Source of the DNA: Planctomycetota bacterium | GTDB taxonomy: Bacteria; Planctomycetota; Phycisphaerae; Sedimentisphaerales; Anaerobacaceae | NCBI GenBank assembly: GCA_030641115.1 | Contig: DAOWID010000486.1 | Coordinates: 1-34,130, forward strand | Length of the DNA stretch: 34,130 nt | Direction of reading: 5' to 3' | Shown here: positions 17,276 to 25,682 of the stretch, in pieces | Layout: every line of letters starts with the position of its first letter | How positions within the stretch are numbered: the stretch's first letter is position 1 | Position numbers and translations under genes: made by a program | Notes under the pieces: model-generated | What the model was told of the DNA's origin: nothing | Seen by the model: the letters and a program-made list of their open reading frames with translations, nothing else | Databases searched by the model: none

Positions 17276-18226
17276 TTGGAGTTGTCAATTATCATAGTTA
17301 GCTGGAATACCTGCGATATCTTGTGTGACTGTTTGAAATCAGTTTTTCAACAAACAAAAGAAATTGACTTCGAGGTCATTGTGGTTGACAATGCCTCGAC
17401 AGACGGCTCCGCGGAAATGGTCAAGAAAGACTTTCCACAAGTAACCCTTATTGAAAATTCCGAGAATCGAGGCTTTGCAGCCGGCAACAATCAGGGAATG
17501 GCGATTGCTGAGGGCCGGTATGTGCTATTATTGAACTCCGACACTATAGTCTTGGGCAGCGCTATTGCTAAAACAGTCTCCTTTGTGGATGCTCACTTGG
17601 ACGCCGGCGTTGTGGGCTGCCGCGTTCTCAATCCCGACCGAACATTGCAGCCGACCTGCTTCATGCTCCCATCTATATTGAATATGCTGCTGTCAACTAC
17701 TTACCTATATAAGCTCTTCCCGAAGAACAAATTCTTCGGACGCGAACGAATGACATGGTGGAACAGAGACAATGTTCGTGAAGTGGATGTCGTGGACGGC
17801 TGTTTTATGCTGGTGCGCCGCGAAGCGATTGATGAAGTCGGTGTGATGGATGAACAGTTTTTTGTCTATGGCGAAGAAACCGATTGGTGCTGCCGCTTCA
17901 AACGGGCCGGCTGGAAAGTACTGTTTACGCCAGGCGCGGAAATTATTCACCTTCACGCAGCGAGCAGTAAGCAAGTCCGACCTGCCATGACATTACAATT
18001 ACGAGGAAGCATATTGCTTTTTTTGAAGAAACATAGAGGTCATGTCGTACACGCCCTGGCGTGTCTCCTGGTTGCATTGTTCTTCGTTTTCAGAGTTCCA
18101 TACTGGCTGGGATTGGCAATCCTGCAGAAACAGAGACGTAAAGTGCACGTTCAAACAGCCCGAACTTACGCCATAGGTGCATTGCAAGCCCTGGGTGGCG
18201 GAAGCGGCCTGTGTATCAGAAGGTAA
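17276..18226 (+). CDS. Glycosyltransferase family 2
   Basis: 'LSIIIVSWNTCDILCDCLKSVF', 'IVVDNASTDGSAEMVKKDFP', 'GFAAGNNQGMA', 'VLLLNSDT', 'FFVYGEETDWCCR'; TTG start directly after the previous stop. Confidence 0.93.
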   Translation: MELSIIIVSWNTCDILCDCLKSVFQQTKEIDFEVIVVDNASTDGSAEMVKKDFPQVTLIENSENRGFAAGNNQGMAIAEGRYVLLLNSDTIVLGSAIAKTVSFVDAHLDAGVVGCRVLNPDRTLQPTCFMLPSILNMLLSTTYLYKLFPKNKFFGRERMTWWNRDNVREVDVVDGCFMLVRREAIDEVGVMDEQFFVYGEETDWCCRFKRAGWKVLFTPGAEIIHLHAASSKQVRPAMTLQLRGSILLFLKKHRGHVVHALACLLVALFFVFRVPYWLGLAILQKQRRKVHVQTARTYAIGALQALGGGSGLCIRR

Positions 18227-18235
18227 AATCGGAAG

Positions 18236-19402
18236 ATGCAGAGGAAATTCGACGTTATTTGCTTCGGCGGTGAAGACTGGTGGTATCATAACCGCGGCCA
18301 CATCGATATGCAATTAATGCGGCGGTTTAGCCGGACAGGCACAACAGTGTATATCAACTCAATTGTTATGCAAAAACCGAATCTGGGCGAGGGCAGGAAA
18401 TTCGTTCGCAAGGTTGTTCGCAAGGCCAAAAGCATTTTCACGGGGCTCAAGAAGAGCGATGCGGGATTCTGGGTTTATAGTCCCTTTTCGTTGCCGGTGC
18501 ATCATATTGGCGGGTTAAGGATGCTAAATGAGCTTATTCTGCGATTACAACTGCGGCTGATAACTTGGAAGCTTGGCGTCCGAAATCCCGTTATCTGGAT
18601 CGCATGTCCGGCAGCGTGTGATGTTGCCGTGAAAATGAAACATAAGAAGCTGGTTTATCAGAGGACGGACAGGTTTGAAGAATATCCCGGCGTGGATGAG
18701 GAAACGATCAGGCAGTACGATCACAAACTGAAAAAGCATGCCGATCTGACGGTATTTGTGAACGAGGTCTTATACGAGCAGGAGCGTCACCAGTGCCAAA
18801 AGGCGATTTATCTGGATCACGGGGTGGATTATGAGATGTTTGCGTCGGCTCATGAGGATACAAATCGACCCGAGGATATCATCGATATTCCCAGGCCGAT
18901 CATAGGTTTTTACGGCGGCTTCGCCAAACATACGACTGATATTGGTCTTTTGGAGAAGGTTGTTGATCTGCTGCCGGAGAAGTCTTTTGTTTTTGTGGGA
19001 CAGCCTTCGTCGGAGTGTGCCGGGCTGAGGACAAGGAAAAACGTGTGGATTTTAGGGCAAAAGCCTTATGAGCAAATTCCGCATTATGGTAAATGTTTTG
19101 ATGTCGCGATTATGCCGTGGAAGCAAAATCGTTGGATTCAGGCGTGCAATCCAATTAAATTAAAGGAATATCTGGCTTTGGGGAAACCTGTAGTCAGTAC
19201 TCCCTTCACCGAATTGAAAAAGTATCTTGACGTTGTTTACGAAGCCACTAGTCCCGCGGATTTCGCACAGGCGATAGAAAAAGCTCTAGCAGAGGATGAT
19301 TCTGAAGGAGTTCTCTCCCGCCAAAGTAAAGTGATTGATGCTACCTGGGACTGTAAAGTCAAAACATTGTTGAATGAACTTTCTCTTACCCGAAGTAGTT
19401 AG
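18236..19402 (+). CDS. Glycosyltransferase, GT4/GT1-like
   Basis: 'IIGFYGGFAKHTTDIGLLEKVVDLLPEKSFVFVGQ', 'FDVAIMPWKQNRWIQACNPIKLKEYLALGKPVVSTPFTELKKY'. Confidence 0.85.
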   Translation: MQRKFDVICFGGEDWWYHNRGHIDMQLMRRFSRTGTTVYINSIVMQKPNLGEGRKFVRKVVRKAKSIFTGLKKSDAGFWVYSPFSLPVHHIGGLRMLNELILRLQLRLITWKLGVRNPVIWIACPAACDVAVKMKHKKLVYQRTDRFEEYPGVDEETIRQYDHKLKKHADLTVFVNEVLYEQERHQCQKAIYLDHGVDYEMFASAHEDTNRPEDIIDIPRPIIGFYGGFAKHTTDIGLLEKVVDLLPEKSFVFVGQPSSECAGLRTRKNVWILGQKPYEQIPHYGKCFDVAIMPWKQNRWIQACNPIKLKEYLALGKPVVSTPFTELKKYLDVVYEATSPADFAQAIEKALAEDDSEGVLSRQSKVIDATWDCKVKTLLNELSLTRSS

Positions 19403-19413
19403 GGCAGGTATCC

Positions 19414-19893
19414 GTGTTGCGTGGGATGAGTAAGCGAAGTAAAGTGAAGATTTGTATAGCCTGCTCACCGGGTGGGCACATGGTGCAGGCCAAACAGTTG
19501 GCTGCCGCTTATGAGAAGCATGAACATTTTTATTTCACCTTTTCAGGACCCGTCGCTGAAGAGCTGGGAAAGTCGGCGACCGTGCTTACTATTCCAAATA
19601 TCGTCAGGCACAATCCCTTGTCTTGGATTGTTGGAGCCATACTATCGGGATATATAGCGATCAGAGAGAGACCTGACGTGGTAATTACCACAGGTGCCGG
19701 AGTGGTGGTGTTTTTCTGTGTGTTTGCGAAGCTGCTCGGTGCAAAGCTCATATTTATCGAGAGCATGGCCCGGGTTGAACGTCCTACTTTGACCGCGAGA
19801 CTCCTTTATCCTTTCGCTGATCTGTTCTTTGTCCAATGGGCCGGCTTGCTTAAGTCTTTCCCGAAGGCAAAATACGTGGGGAGATTGCTTTGA
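19414..19893 (+). CDS. PssD/Alg14-like glycosyltransferase subunit
   Basis: 'IACSPGGHMVQAKQL', 'RPDVVITTGAGVVVFFCVFAKLLGAKLIFIESMARVERPTLTARLLYPFADLFFVQW'. Confidence 0.88.
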   Translation: MLRGMSKRSKVKICIACSPGGHMVQAKQLAAAYEKHEHFYFTFSGPVAEELGKSATVLTIPNIVRHNPLSWIVGAILSGYIAIRERPDVVITTGAGVVVFFCVFAKLLGAKLIFIESMARVERPTLTARLLYPFADLFFVQWAGLLKSFPKAKYVGRLL

Positions 19894-20390
19894 TATTTCT
19901 GACGGTTGGCAATTGGCACAAAGGGTTTGACCGTCTGGTCAAAGCCGTTGACGAGTTTGTCGGCAACGGCGTCATAACCGATCATGTCACTGCGCAGACG
20001 GGCTATGGCTCATACAAGCCAGAGCGTTTGACAGCAGTAGATTTTTGCTCACCAAGCGAGTTCAGGAATCTGATTGCCAAAGCGTGGTTGGTAATATCCC
20101 ATGCAGGTATGGGAACGATGATGGAGACAGTCAAGCAGCGCAAACCGATTATCGTTGTTCCTCGCCGCTCTGCACTTGGCGAGGTCAGTAATGACCACCA
20201 GCTTGCCACAGCCAGGCAGTTGGAATCCGAGGGCAAAGTGCTCGCAGCGTACGAGGTTACAGAATTACCTGATAAGATCCAGGAAGCCAGAGATTTCATG
20301 CCGGCAGTGGGACAGGGGGGCCAGGAGATCATCCGTGCTGTTGAAGCATTTATTGAACAATTGCAGGCAACAAAAACACAGCAGGGCTAG
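19890..20390 (+). CDS. PssE/Alg13-like (GT28 C-terminal domain) glycosyltransferase subunit
   Basis: 'IFLTVGNWHKGFDRLVKAVDEF', 'VISHAGMGTMMETVKQRKPIIVVPRRSALGEVSNDHQLATARQL'; 4-nt overlap with the PssD-like gene. Confidence 0.88.
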   Translation: MIFLTVGNWHKGFDRLVKAVDEFVGNGVITDHVTAQTGYGSYKPERLTAVDFCSPSEFRNLIAKAWLVISHAGMGTMMETVKQRKPIIVVPRRSALGEVSNDHQLATARQLESEGKVLAAYEVTELPDKIQEARDFMPAVGQGGQEIIRAVEAFIEQLQATKTQQG

Positions 20391-20392
20391 CA

Positions 20393-21154
20393 ATGAGTGA
20401 TGTTACAATTTCTATTGTAAGCTATTGCCAAAAGGATCTTCTCGATCGGTGTCTTGGGAGCATAGAGAATCTCGGGCTGTCGACTAAATGGCGAACTATT
20501 CTTGTTGACAATAACTCGTCGGATGGCTCCGCAGATATGGTAGCCATGAATTATCCCTGGGTCGAACTTATCCGACTCAGAAATAACATTGGTTTCGCTG
20601 GCGGGCATAACAGAGCTTATGCGCGGGCAAACAGCCCAATATTTTTTGTGTTAAATCCGGATGTCATTATTCTACCTGGCAGTTTAGAGGCACTTGTTGG
20701 GATATTTGATGAATTTCCGAAGGCCGCTGTTGCAGGCCCCTGCTTATTGAATTCTGATGGATCCCGTCAATATTCGGCGAGGCGTTTTTATACATGGCGG
20801 ACAGTAGCCTGCAGGCGCCTTCCGATACCTGGTGGAGGTAAACATCATGATTACCATCTGATGAAAGACTGTCAATTTAAAGAGCCAACCCGAGTTGATT
20901 GGATATTGGGTGCTGCAATGGGTATCCGAAGGTCCGCATTCAAGGGAAGGAGACTCTTTGATACTCGTTACAAGCTTTACTTCGAAGATGTTGACCTTTG
21001 CTACTTCGCCCAAACAAGAGGGTGGGATGTTCTATATTGTCCCCAGAGTAAAATGATTCACGACCACCAAAGGGCTAGCGCAAAAACCTTTTTCAGTTCT
21101 GCAATAATAAACCATCTTAGAAGCTGGATAAAATTTTATCTAAAAAGCAAATAG
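20393..21154 (+). CDS. Glycosyltransferase family 2 (rhamnosyltransferase-like)
   Basis: 'VTISIVSYCQKDLLDRCLGSIENL', 'LVDNNSSDGSADMVAMNYPWVELIRLRNNIGFAGGHNRAYA', 'LNPDVIILPGSLEALV', 'YFEDVDLCYFAQ'. Confidence 0.93.
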   Translation: MSDVTISIVSYCQKDLLDRCLGSIENLGLSTKWRTILVDNNSSDGSADMVAMNYPWVELIRLRNNIGFAGGHNRAYARANSPIFFVLNPDVIILPGSLEALVGIFDEFPKAAVAGPCLLNSDGSRQYSARRFYTWRTVACRRLPIPGGGKHHDYHLMKDCQFKEPTRVDWILGAAMGIRRSAFKGRRLFDTRYKLYFEDVDLCYFAQTRGWDVLYCPQSKMIHDHQRASAKTFFSSAIINHLRSWIKFYLKSK

Positions 21155-21247
21155 TATCCAAAACCAAACAAAACACCGATGAACCGAGCGTAAAAATGGT
21201 TCTAAAACCTTCCATAAGAAATAACAAAGCTTTAATAAAGAGCTAAA

Positions 21248-23242
21248 ATGGCTAAGCACTGCGGAAGTAAACAAAGTATAAAAGCTATTATCCTTGCCGG
21301 TGGCTGTGACTTTGGGCGTTGTCAACTCGCGGGACGGTTGCCGGCTGCTTTGTGGCCGGTGGCGGGAAGGGCTGTGCTGGAGCGGCTGCTGGTTTCCTTG
21401 GCTGATCAGGGGATAGGCAGGGCGGTAATCTGCTCCAGTGGTGGGGCTTCTTTGCTGGCCGAATCGATCCAGGTTGACGGGTGTATGGAACTGGAATTCC
21501 TGGACGAGTCCCTGCCGGTAGGGACTGCGGGGGCCGTTCGTGACGCCGCGGGCAGCGAGAAGGACGGCTTGTTTCTCGTATTTCCCGCGAGCGTGGTGTG
21601 TCCGCCGAAGATAGACGTGCTGTTGGACGCGCACCGCCAGGGGCAATCTGACTTGACTGTGATGTTCAATCCCGCTGGCCAAAACGGCCGGGCGATGGGG
21701 GAGGCCAGTGGTATCTATGTTTGTAACAGCGCTGTCCTGGAGCTTATTCCGAAGGCGGGCTATTTTGATATCAAGGAGGGTTTGATTCCCGAGATGCTGC
21801 GTGTCGGCAAAGGCGTTCACGCCGCGGTGTTGCCCGTGCACGCCGGCAATTTTCGGGATCGGCGAGAATACCTGGACGCTGTTGGCAATTACCTTCAAAG
21901 CGGTGCAAGACCGAATACCGATTTGAGAACCTGCGAACGGAGAGATTCGCAAAACGTATGGATAGCAGCCAGCGCCAAAGTGCATTCGGCGGCGAGGATT
22001 TACGAGCCGGTGGTTATTTTGGACGGCGCCAGTGTTTCAGACGGCGCGGTCATCATCGGGCCGACGGTTTTAGGGAGCAACGTTAATGTCGGCAAGGACG
22101 CCGTGGTAGTAAATAGCGTGGTCTGGGACGGCGCCCAATTAGGTCCGAATTGCCGCGTTCAGCGATGCCTGGTTGATTATCAGGCTGTTGTCCGGGCCAA
22201 TGCTATCGTGCAAGAAGAATCCAAATTAATTAGACGTGAGAGAGCTTTGAAGGGCTCGATCGGAAACGTATTAGGACTTGCAAAAGAGAAGATGAGCGGA
22301 TTGGATCGCCCGTTGCGGCTGCGGCTCGCTAAGATTAGCAAAAGAATGTCGAATTGGGCCGGGGCCGGCAGGAAGAGGCCCATTATGTTTCTTGGAGCCG
22401 CCCTTGTCCTGATTGCCTTCCTTTGGTCTTACAGGCCGGAGTTAGCAGGTCTTTGGGGCTTATGGCAAAGAAGCGACGAATACTCGTCCGGCCTTTTGGT
22501 TCCTTTCTTAGCGGTCTATGTCTTATGGACGAGGCGTCACGATATTGCTCGGTGCGAGATAAGGCCTTGCGTTTTGTGGGGTCTGTTTGCCTTCGTGGGG
22601 GCGCAGGCGTTCAGACTTTTCGGGCTGTTCTTTATGTACGGCTCAGCAGAACGATTGTCTATTGTTCTAAGTATCGGAGCGATCGTGTTACTGCTGTTTG
22701 GCTGGCGCCTTCTCAGGAAAGTGTTTACTGTATTGTTGTTCCTGTTCCTGATGGTGCCCTGGCCCAACCGGATTCAAGGTGCTCTCACACTTCCCCTGCA
22801 GAGCTGGGCCACCTCATCGGCTGTGTTCTGCCTGGAGATGGTAGGGTACGACGTGGTGCAACACGGCAATGTTATCGACATGGAAGGGACAGTGGTCGCG
22901 GTCGCTGAGGCGTGTAACGGCTTGAGAATGGTCACCGCTTTCTTCGTGATTAGCGGCTTGGTTGTGCTGCTGGTCAAACGAGCGTGGTGGGAAAAACTAA
23001 TCGTTCTTGCCTTGAGCCTGCCTGTGGCGCTGCTTTGCAACACGGTGCGATTAGCGATTACCGCAATAGCTTTTACGATGCTCGACGGTGAGCAGTGGGA
23101 GGGAATATTCCACGATTTTGGTGGCTATGCAATGATGCCATTGGCCCTTGCGGCGATGGTTGCTGAGCTATGGCTCCTGAGAAAACTTACGACGGTTCCG
23201 ACGCAACAGGAAGCCATAGTAATTACACGGCAAGATGGGTGA
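21248..23242 (+). CDS. Fusion: degenerate nucleotidyltransferase-like domain + left-handed beta-helix + exosortase
   Basis: N-terminus 'IKAIILAGG...ALWPVAGRAVLERLLVSLADQGIGRAVICSSGG...LPVGTAGAVRDAAG'; LbH hexapeptides 'ILDGASVSDGAVIIGPTVLGSNVNVGKDAVVVNSVVWDGAQLGPNCRVQRCLV'; exosortase core 'SDEYSSGLLVPFLAVYVLWTRR', catalytic 'VAEACNGLRMVTAFFVI' (Cys), 'LCNTVRLAITAIAF' (Arg), 'FHDFGGYAMMPLAL' (His). One open frame of 664 codons. Confidence 0.88.
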   Translation: MAKHCGSKQSIKAIILAGGCDFGRCQLAGRLPAALWPVAGRAVLERLLVSLADQGIGRAVICSSGGASLLAESIQVDGCMELEFLDESLPVGTAGAVRDAAGSEKDGLFLVFPASVVCPPKIDVLLDAHRQGQSDLTVMFNPAGQNGRAMGEASGIYVCNSAVLELIPKAGYFDIKEGLIPEMLRVGKGVHAAVLPVHAGNFRDRREYLDAVGNYLQSGARPNTDLRTCERRDSQNVWIAASAKVHSAARIYEPVVILDGASVSDGAVIIGPTVLGSNVNVGKDAVVVNSVVWDGAQLGPNCRVQRCLVDYQAVVRANAIVQEESKLIRRERALKGSIGNVLGLAKEKMSGLDRPLRLRLAKISKRMSNWAGAGRKRPIMFLGAALVLIAFLWSYRPELAGLWGLWQRSDEYSSGLLVPFLAVYVLWTRRHDIARCEIRPCVLWGLFAFVGAQAFRLFGLFFMYGSAERLSIVLSIGAIVLLLFGWRLLRKVFTVLLFLFLMVPWPNRIQGALTLPLQSWATSSAVFCLEMVGYDVVQHGNVIDMEGTVVAVAEACNGLRMVTAFFVISGLVVLLVKRAWWEKLIVLALSLPVALLCNTVRLAITAIAFTMLDGEQWEGIFHDFGGYAMMPLALAAMVAELWLLRKLTTVPTQQEAIVITRQDG

Positions 23243-23266
23243 TCTTAATATTAGGAGAACGAGGAA

Positions 23267-25582
23267 ATGAATAATCTGGAAAAGTATCTCGATCAGGTGA
23301 TTGTGCAAAGGTCTGCTAATGCCAATCTTGGAGTACCGCAGATGCGGCCTGAGTCCGCCTCTGATGCTGAGCCAACAGTGAACGTACTGGGTGGCTTGCT
23401 TCGCCGCTGGCATATTGTGCTGCTGACATTTCTGGTATTGTGCGCGGCTGGAATCCCGGCGATCTGGCTGTTGATCGAACGGTCCTACACAGTAACCGGC
23501 GCAATAAGGGTTGCTCCAATTCTAACAAGTATCCTCACTGGAGAAGAAGAGGTATATGGAGGCACACAGGTTTATCAAAGCTTTCTATACAGCCAGGCAG
23601 CCATGGTCACCAACGCCCGAGTGCTACAAAGAGTAGCGAGCGATTTGGCCGATAAAGAGTTGAAGTTTTTTGAAGACCGGACGAACAGGCTTGCCATGAA
23701 ACTGCAGAGACTAAATCCCAAAGATGTAAAGCCCGAGCCGGCAGACGTGCTGAAGGAGGCGATATTAGAGGAAGTCATCACGGTCGCGCCGGTCCGAAGG
23801 GGTGAGCACATTTTAGTGAGTATGAAGTGGACCGACGCCGAAGAGGCAAAGATGATTGTAGATGCTTTCATCCGGCTCTACATAGCTGTCGAAGTTACCA
23901 GCGCTGAGGAAAAAGAGATGCAAGGCCTGGGTGTCCTGCAAAGCGAAGAAAGACTTCTCTCCGGAAAGCTGGACAGTTATCGGGCTGACATCTTTAAACT
24001 GGCAGAGGAGTATGGCTCAAAGAAGCTGGACAGCCGTTACGATATGAATTTGCAGCGTGTCGGCAGTTTGCTGGCACAACTCACCGAGGTGGAGGCGAGG
24101 AGAATCTATCTGGAAACCCAGGTTAAGCTGCTCGAACAGACACACGAAGAGACCGTCCCGCTGCAGGAGTGGGTGAGCATACGCGAGGACTACGTAAACA
24201 AGGACACGGCGGTGCAGGTGCTGACCAGCAGTATTGTCGCATTAGACCAGGAGCTCATTACCGACATACAGACTTTGGCTGCCACCAATCCCCAGATTAA
24301 GCAGAAAGAGGAGCTGCTGAAGATATTAAGAACGCGCCTCATTGAGCAGAAGGAAAAAACACGTGAGGCTTTCGCAGAGTTGATGAAAGAAGAAACAGCA
24401 AGCCAGAGCAAAAAGAAGCTGGCTGACCTGAAGGTGACATTGGAGCAGACACAAGCGCACGAAACAGAGCTTCGCAACCTGCTGAGCAAAGAAGATACTC
24501 AGACTATTAATCTTGGCCAAAAGAATCTGGCCATTCAGGACCTGGAGGACAAGCTGGCGTTCACCAAAGAGATGTATGATAAGATCTCCAGGCGCATTGC
24601 GGAGTTCGAAATGGAACGAAAGCGTCCTGCGAGGATCACTGTTGGTTATGACGCTGACATAGCCGGGATCCGGGACAAACGGGCAAAATACACAATGGCG
24701 CTTATTTTCGGCTCGATGGCTTGCGGAATGCTGCTGGCCTTCCTCAGAGAAAAAGCCGACCATAGTCTGCGCACACCTGACGATGTAGTCGAACGTATTG
24801 GTCTGCGAATAATCGGGACTACCACCAGCACCCACACGATCAAGCCGGCTCGTCTTACGGAGCACGTAGCTGAAGACTACCAAACCATCCGTGCCAATTT
24901 GGGTCTGCTTGACGGCAATGGAATGCCCAGGAATCTGGTTGTCACCAGCCCTGGTATGCGGGAAGGCAAGACCACTTTCGCCATCAATTTGGCCATAAGT
25001 GTGTCGAAGTCCGGGAGAAGGGTCTTGCTTATAGACGGTGACCTGCGGAACCCCAATATTGCGTCTTTATTGGGCCTTCCGAAAGGATCACGAGGCCTTC
25101 AGGACGTGCTCTTGGGGAAAGGACTGCACCAAGCTGTTTATTCTGTGCCTCAAAACGGCTTGGATGTCCTCGCTGCTGATTCGGGCAATACAGCCGATGC
25201 CTTCGAATTGTTGGCGTCTTCCCTGACGGCTCAGCGGCTAAATGAAATCAGCCAAAGCTATGACCACGTAATTATCGATACACCTCCTGTGCTGGCCTTT
25301 GCCGATGCCCTTATATGGGCTAAATCTGCAGACGCCGTTATATTGACCAGCTTCGCCGGGCAGACTACGGGCCCCGACCTGAAAAAGGCGAAGGAACGGC
25401 TGGCCCAAATAAATGCCAATGTGCTGGGTACTGTCCTGAGTAATGTCGAAGTTGGTCATCGTTATTACCCCTATGGCTACGACTACACGCGAAATGTCCG
25501 TTCAAAGACAAATGCCAGGCAAGCCCACAGGAAGATGCTGCTGCCGATGCAAACCCCGAAGCCTAAAGCCGACAGTTCTTAG
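23267..25582 (+). CDS. Wzc-type polysaccharide co-polymerase fused to BY-kinase (Wzz/GNVR + CpsD-like)
   Basis: Wzz-type N-terminus with TM and coiled coil; Walker A 'VVTSPGMREGKTTFAINLA', 'VLLIDGDLRNPNIASLLGL', 'HVIIDTPPVLAFADALI'; C-terminal Tyr cluster 'HRYYPYGYDY'. Confidence 0.92.
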   Translation: MNNLEKYLDQVIVQRSANANLGVPQMRPESASDAEPTVNVLGGLLRRWHIVLLTFLVLCAAGIPAIWLLIERSYTVTGAIRVAPILTSILTGEEEVYGGTQVYQSFLYSQAAMVTNARVLQRVASDLADKELKFFEDRTNRLAMKLQRLNPKDVKPEPADVLKEAILEEVITVAPVRRGEHILVSMKWTDAEEAKMIVDAFIRLYIAVEVTSAEEKEMQGLGVLQSEERLLSGKLDSYRADIFKLAEEYGSKKLDSRYDMNLQRVGSLLAQLTEVEARRIYLETQVKLLEQTHEETVPLQEWVSIREDYVNKDTAVQVLTSSIVALDQELITDIQTLAATNPQIKQKEELLKILRTRLIEQKEKTREAFAELMKEETASQSKKKLADLKVTLEQTQAHETELRNLLSKEDTQTINLGQKNLAIQDLEDKLAFTKEMYDKISRRIAEFEMERKRPARITVGYDADIAGIRDKRAKYTMALIFGSMACGMLLAFLREKADHSLRTPDDVVERIGLRIIGTTTSTHTIKPARLTEHVAEDYQTIRANLGLLDGNGMPRNLVVTSPGMREGKTTFAINLAISVSKSGRRVLLIDGDLRNPNIASLLGLPKGSRGLQDVLLGKGLHQAVYSVPQNGLDVLAADSGNTADAFELLASSLTAQRLNEISQSYDHVIIDTPPVLAFADALIWAKSADAVILTSFAGQTTGPDLKKAKERLAQINANVLGTVLSNVEVGHRYYPYGYDYTRNVRSKTNARQAHRKMLLPMQTPKPKADSS

Positions 25583-25614
25583 CCTGGCCGAGAGAATAAC
25601 GTCCCCAGACTCTT

Positions 25615-25666
25615 GACCGGATGTTAGCTCCCGGTCTCCCATCCTGTAACAGCTCGTAGGCTGGGA
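25615..25666 (+). promoter_or_regulatory. Two consecutive hairpins in the wzc / sugar-transferase spacer
   Basis: GACCGG-N10-CCGGTC (25615-25636) followed by TCCCA-t-CCT-N12-AGG-c-TGGGA (25637-25666), ending 16 nt before ATG 25683. Confidence 0.45.
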
Positions 25667-25682
25667 TACCTCTAATCAACCT

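Noticed and set aside
21140-21985. 281-aa minus-strand ORF opposite the NTase/LbH part of the exosortase fusion
   Set aside because: No domain pattern; the plus strand carries LAGG, GTAGAV and hexapeptide repeats.
25583-25682. Known riboswitch class (e.g. c-di-GMP GEMM) in the wzc/PGT spacer
   Set aside because: Hairpins are present but I could not identify the conserved core of any known class; left as an unnamed structure.
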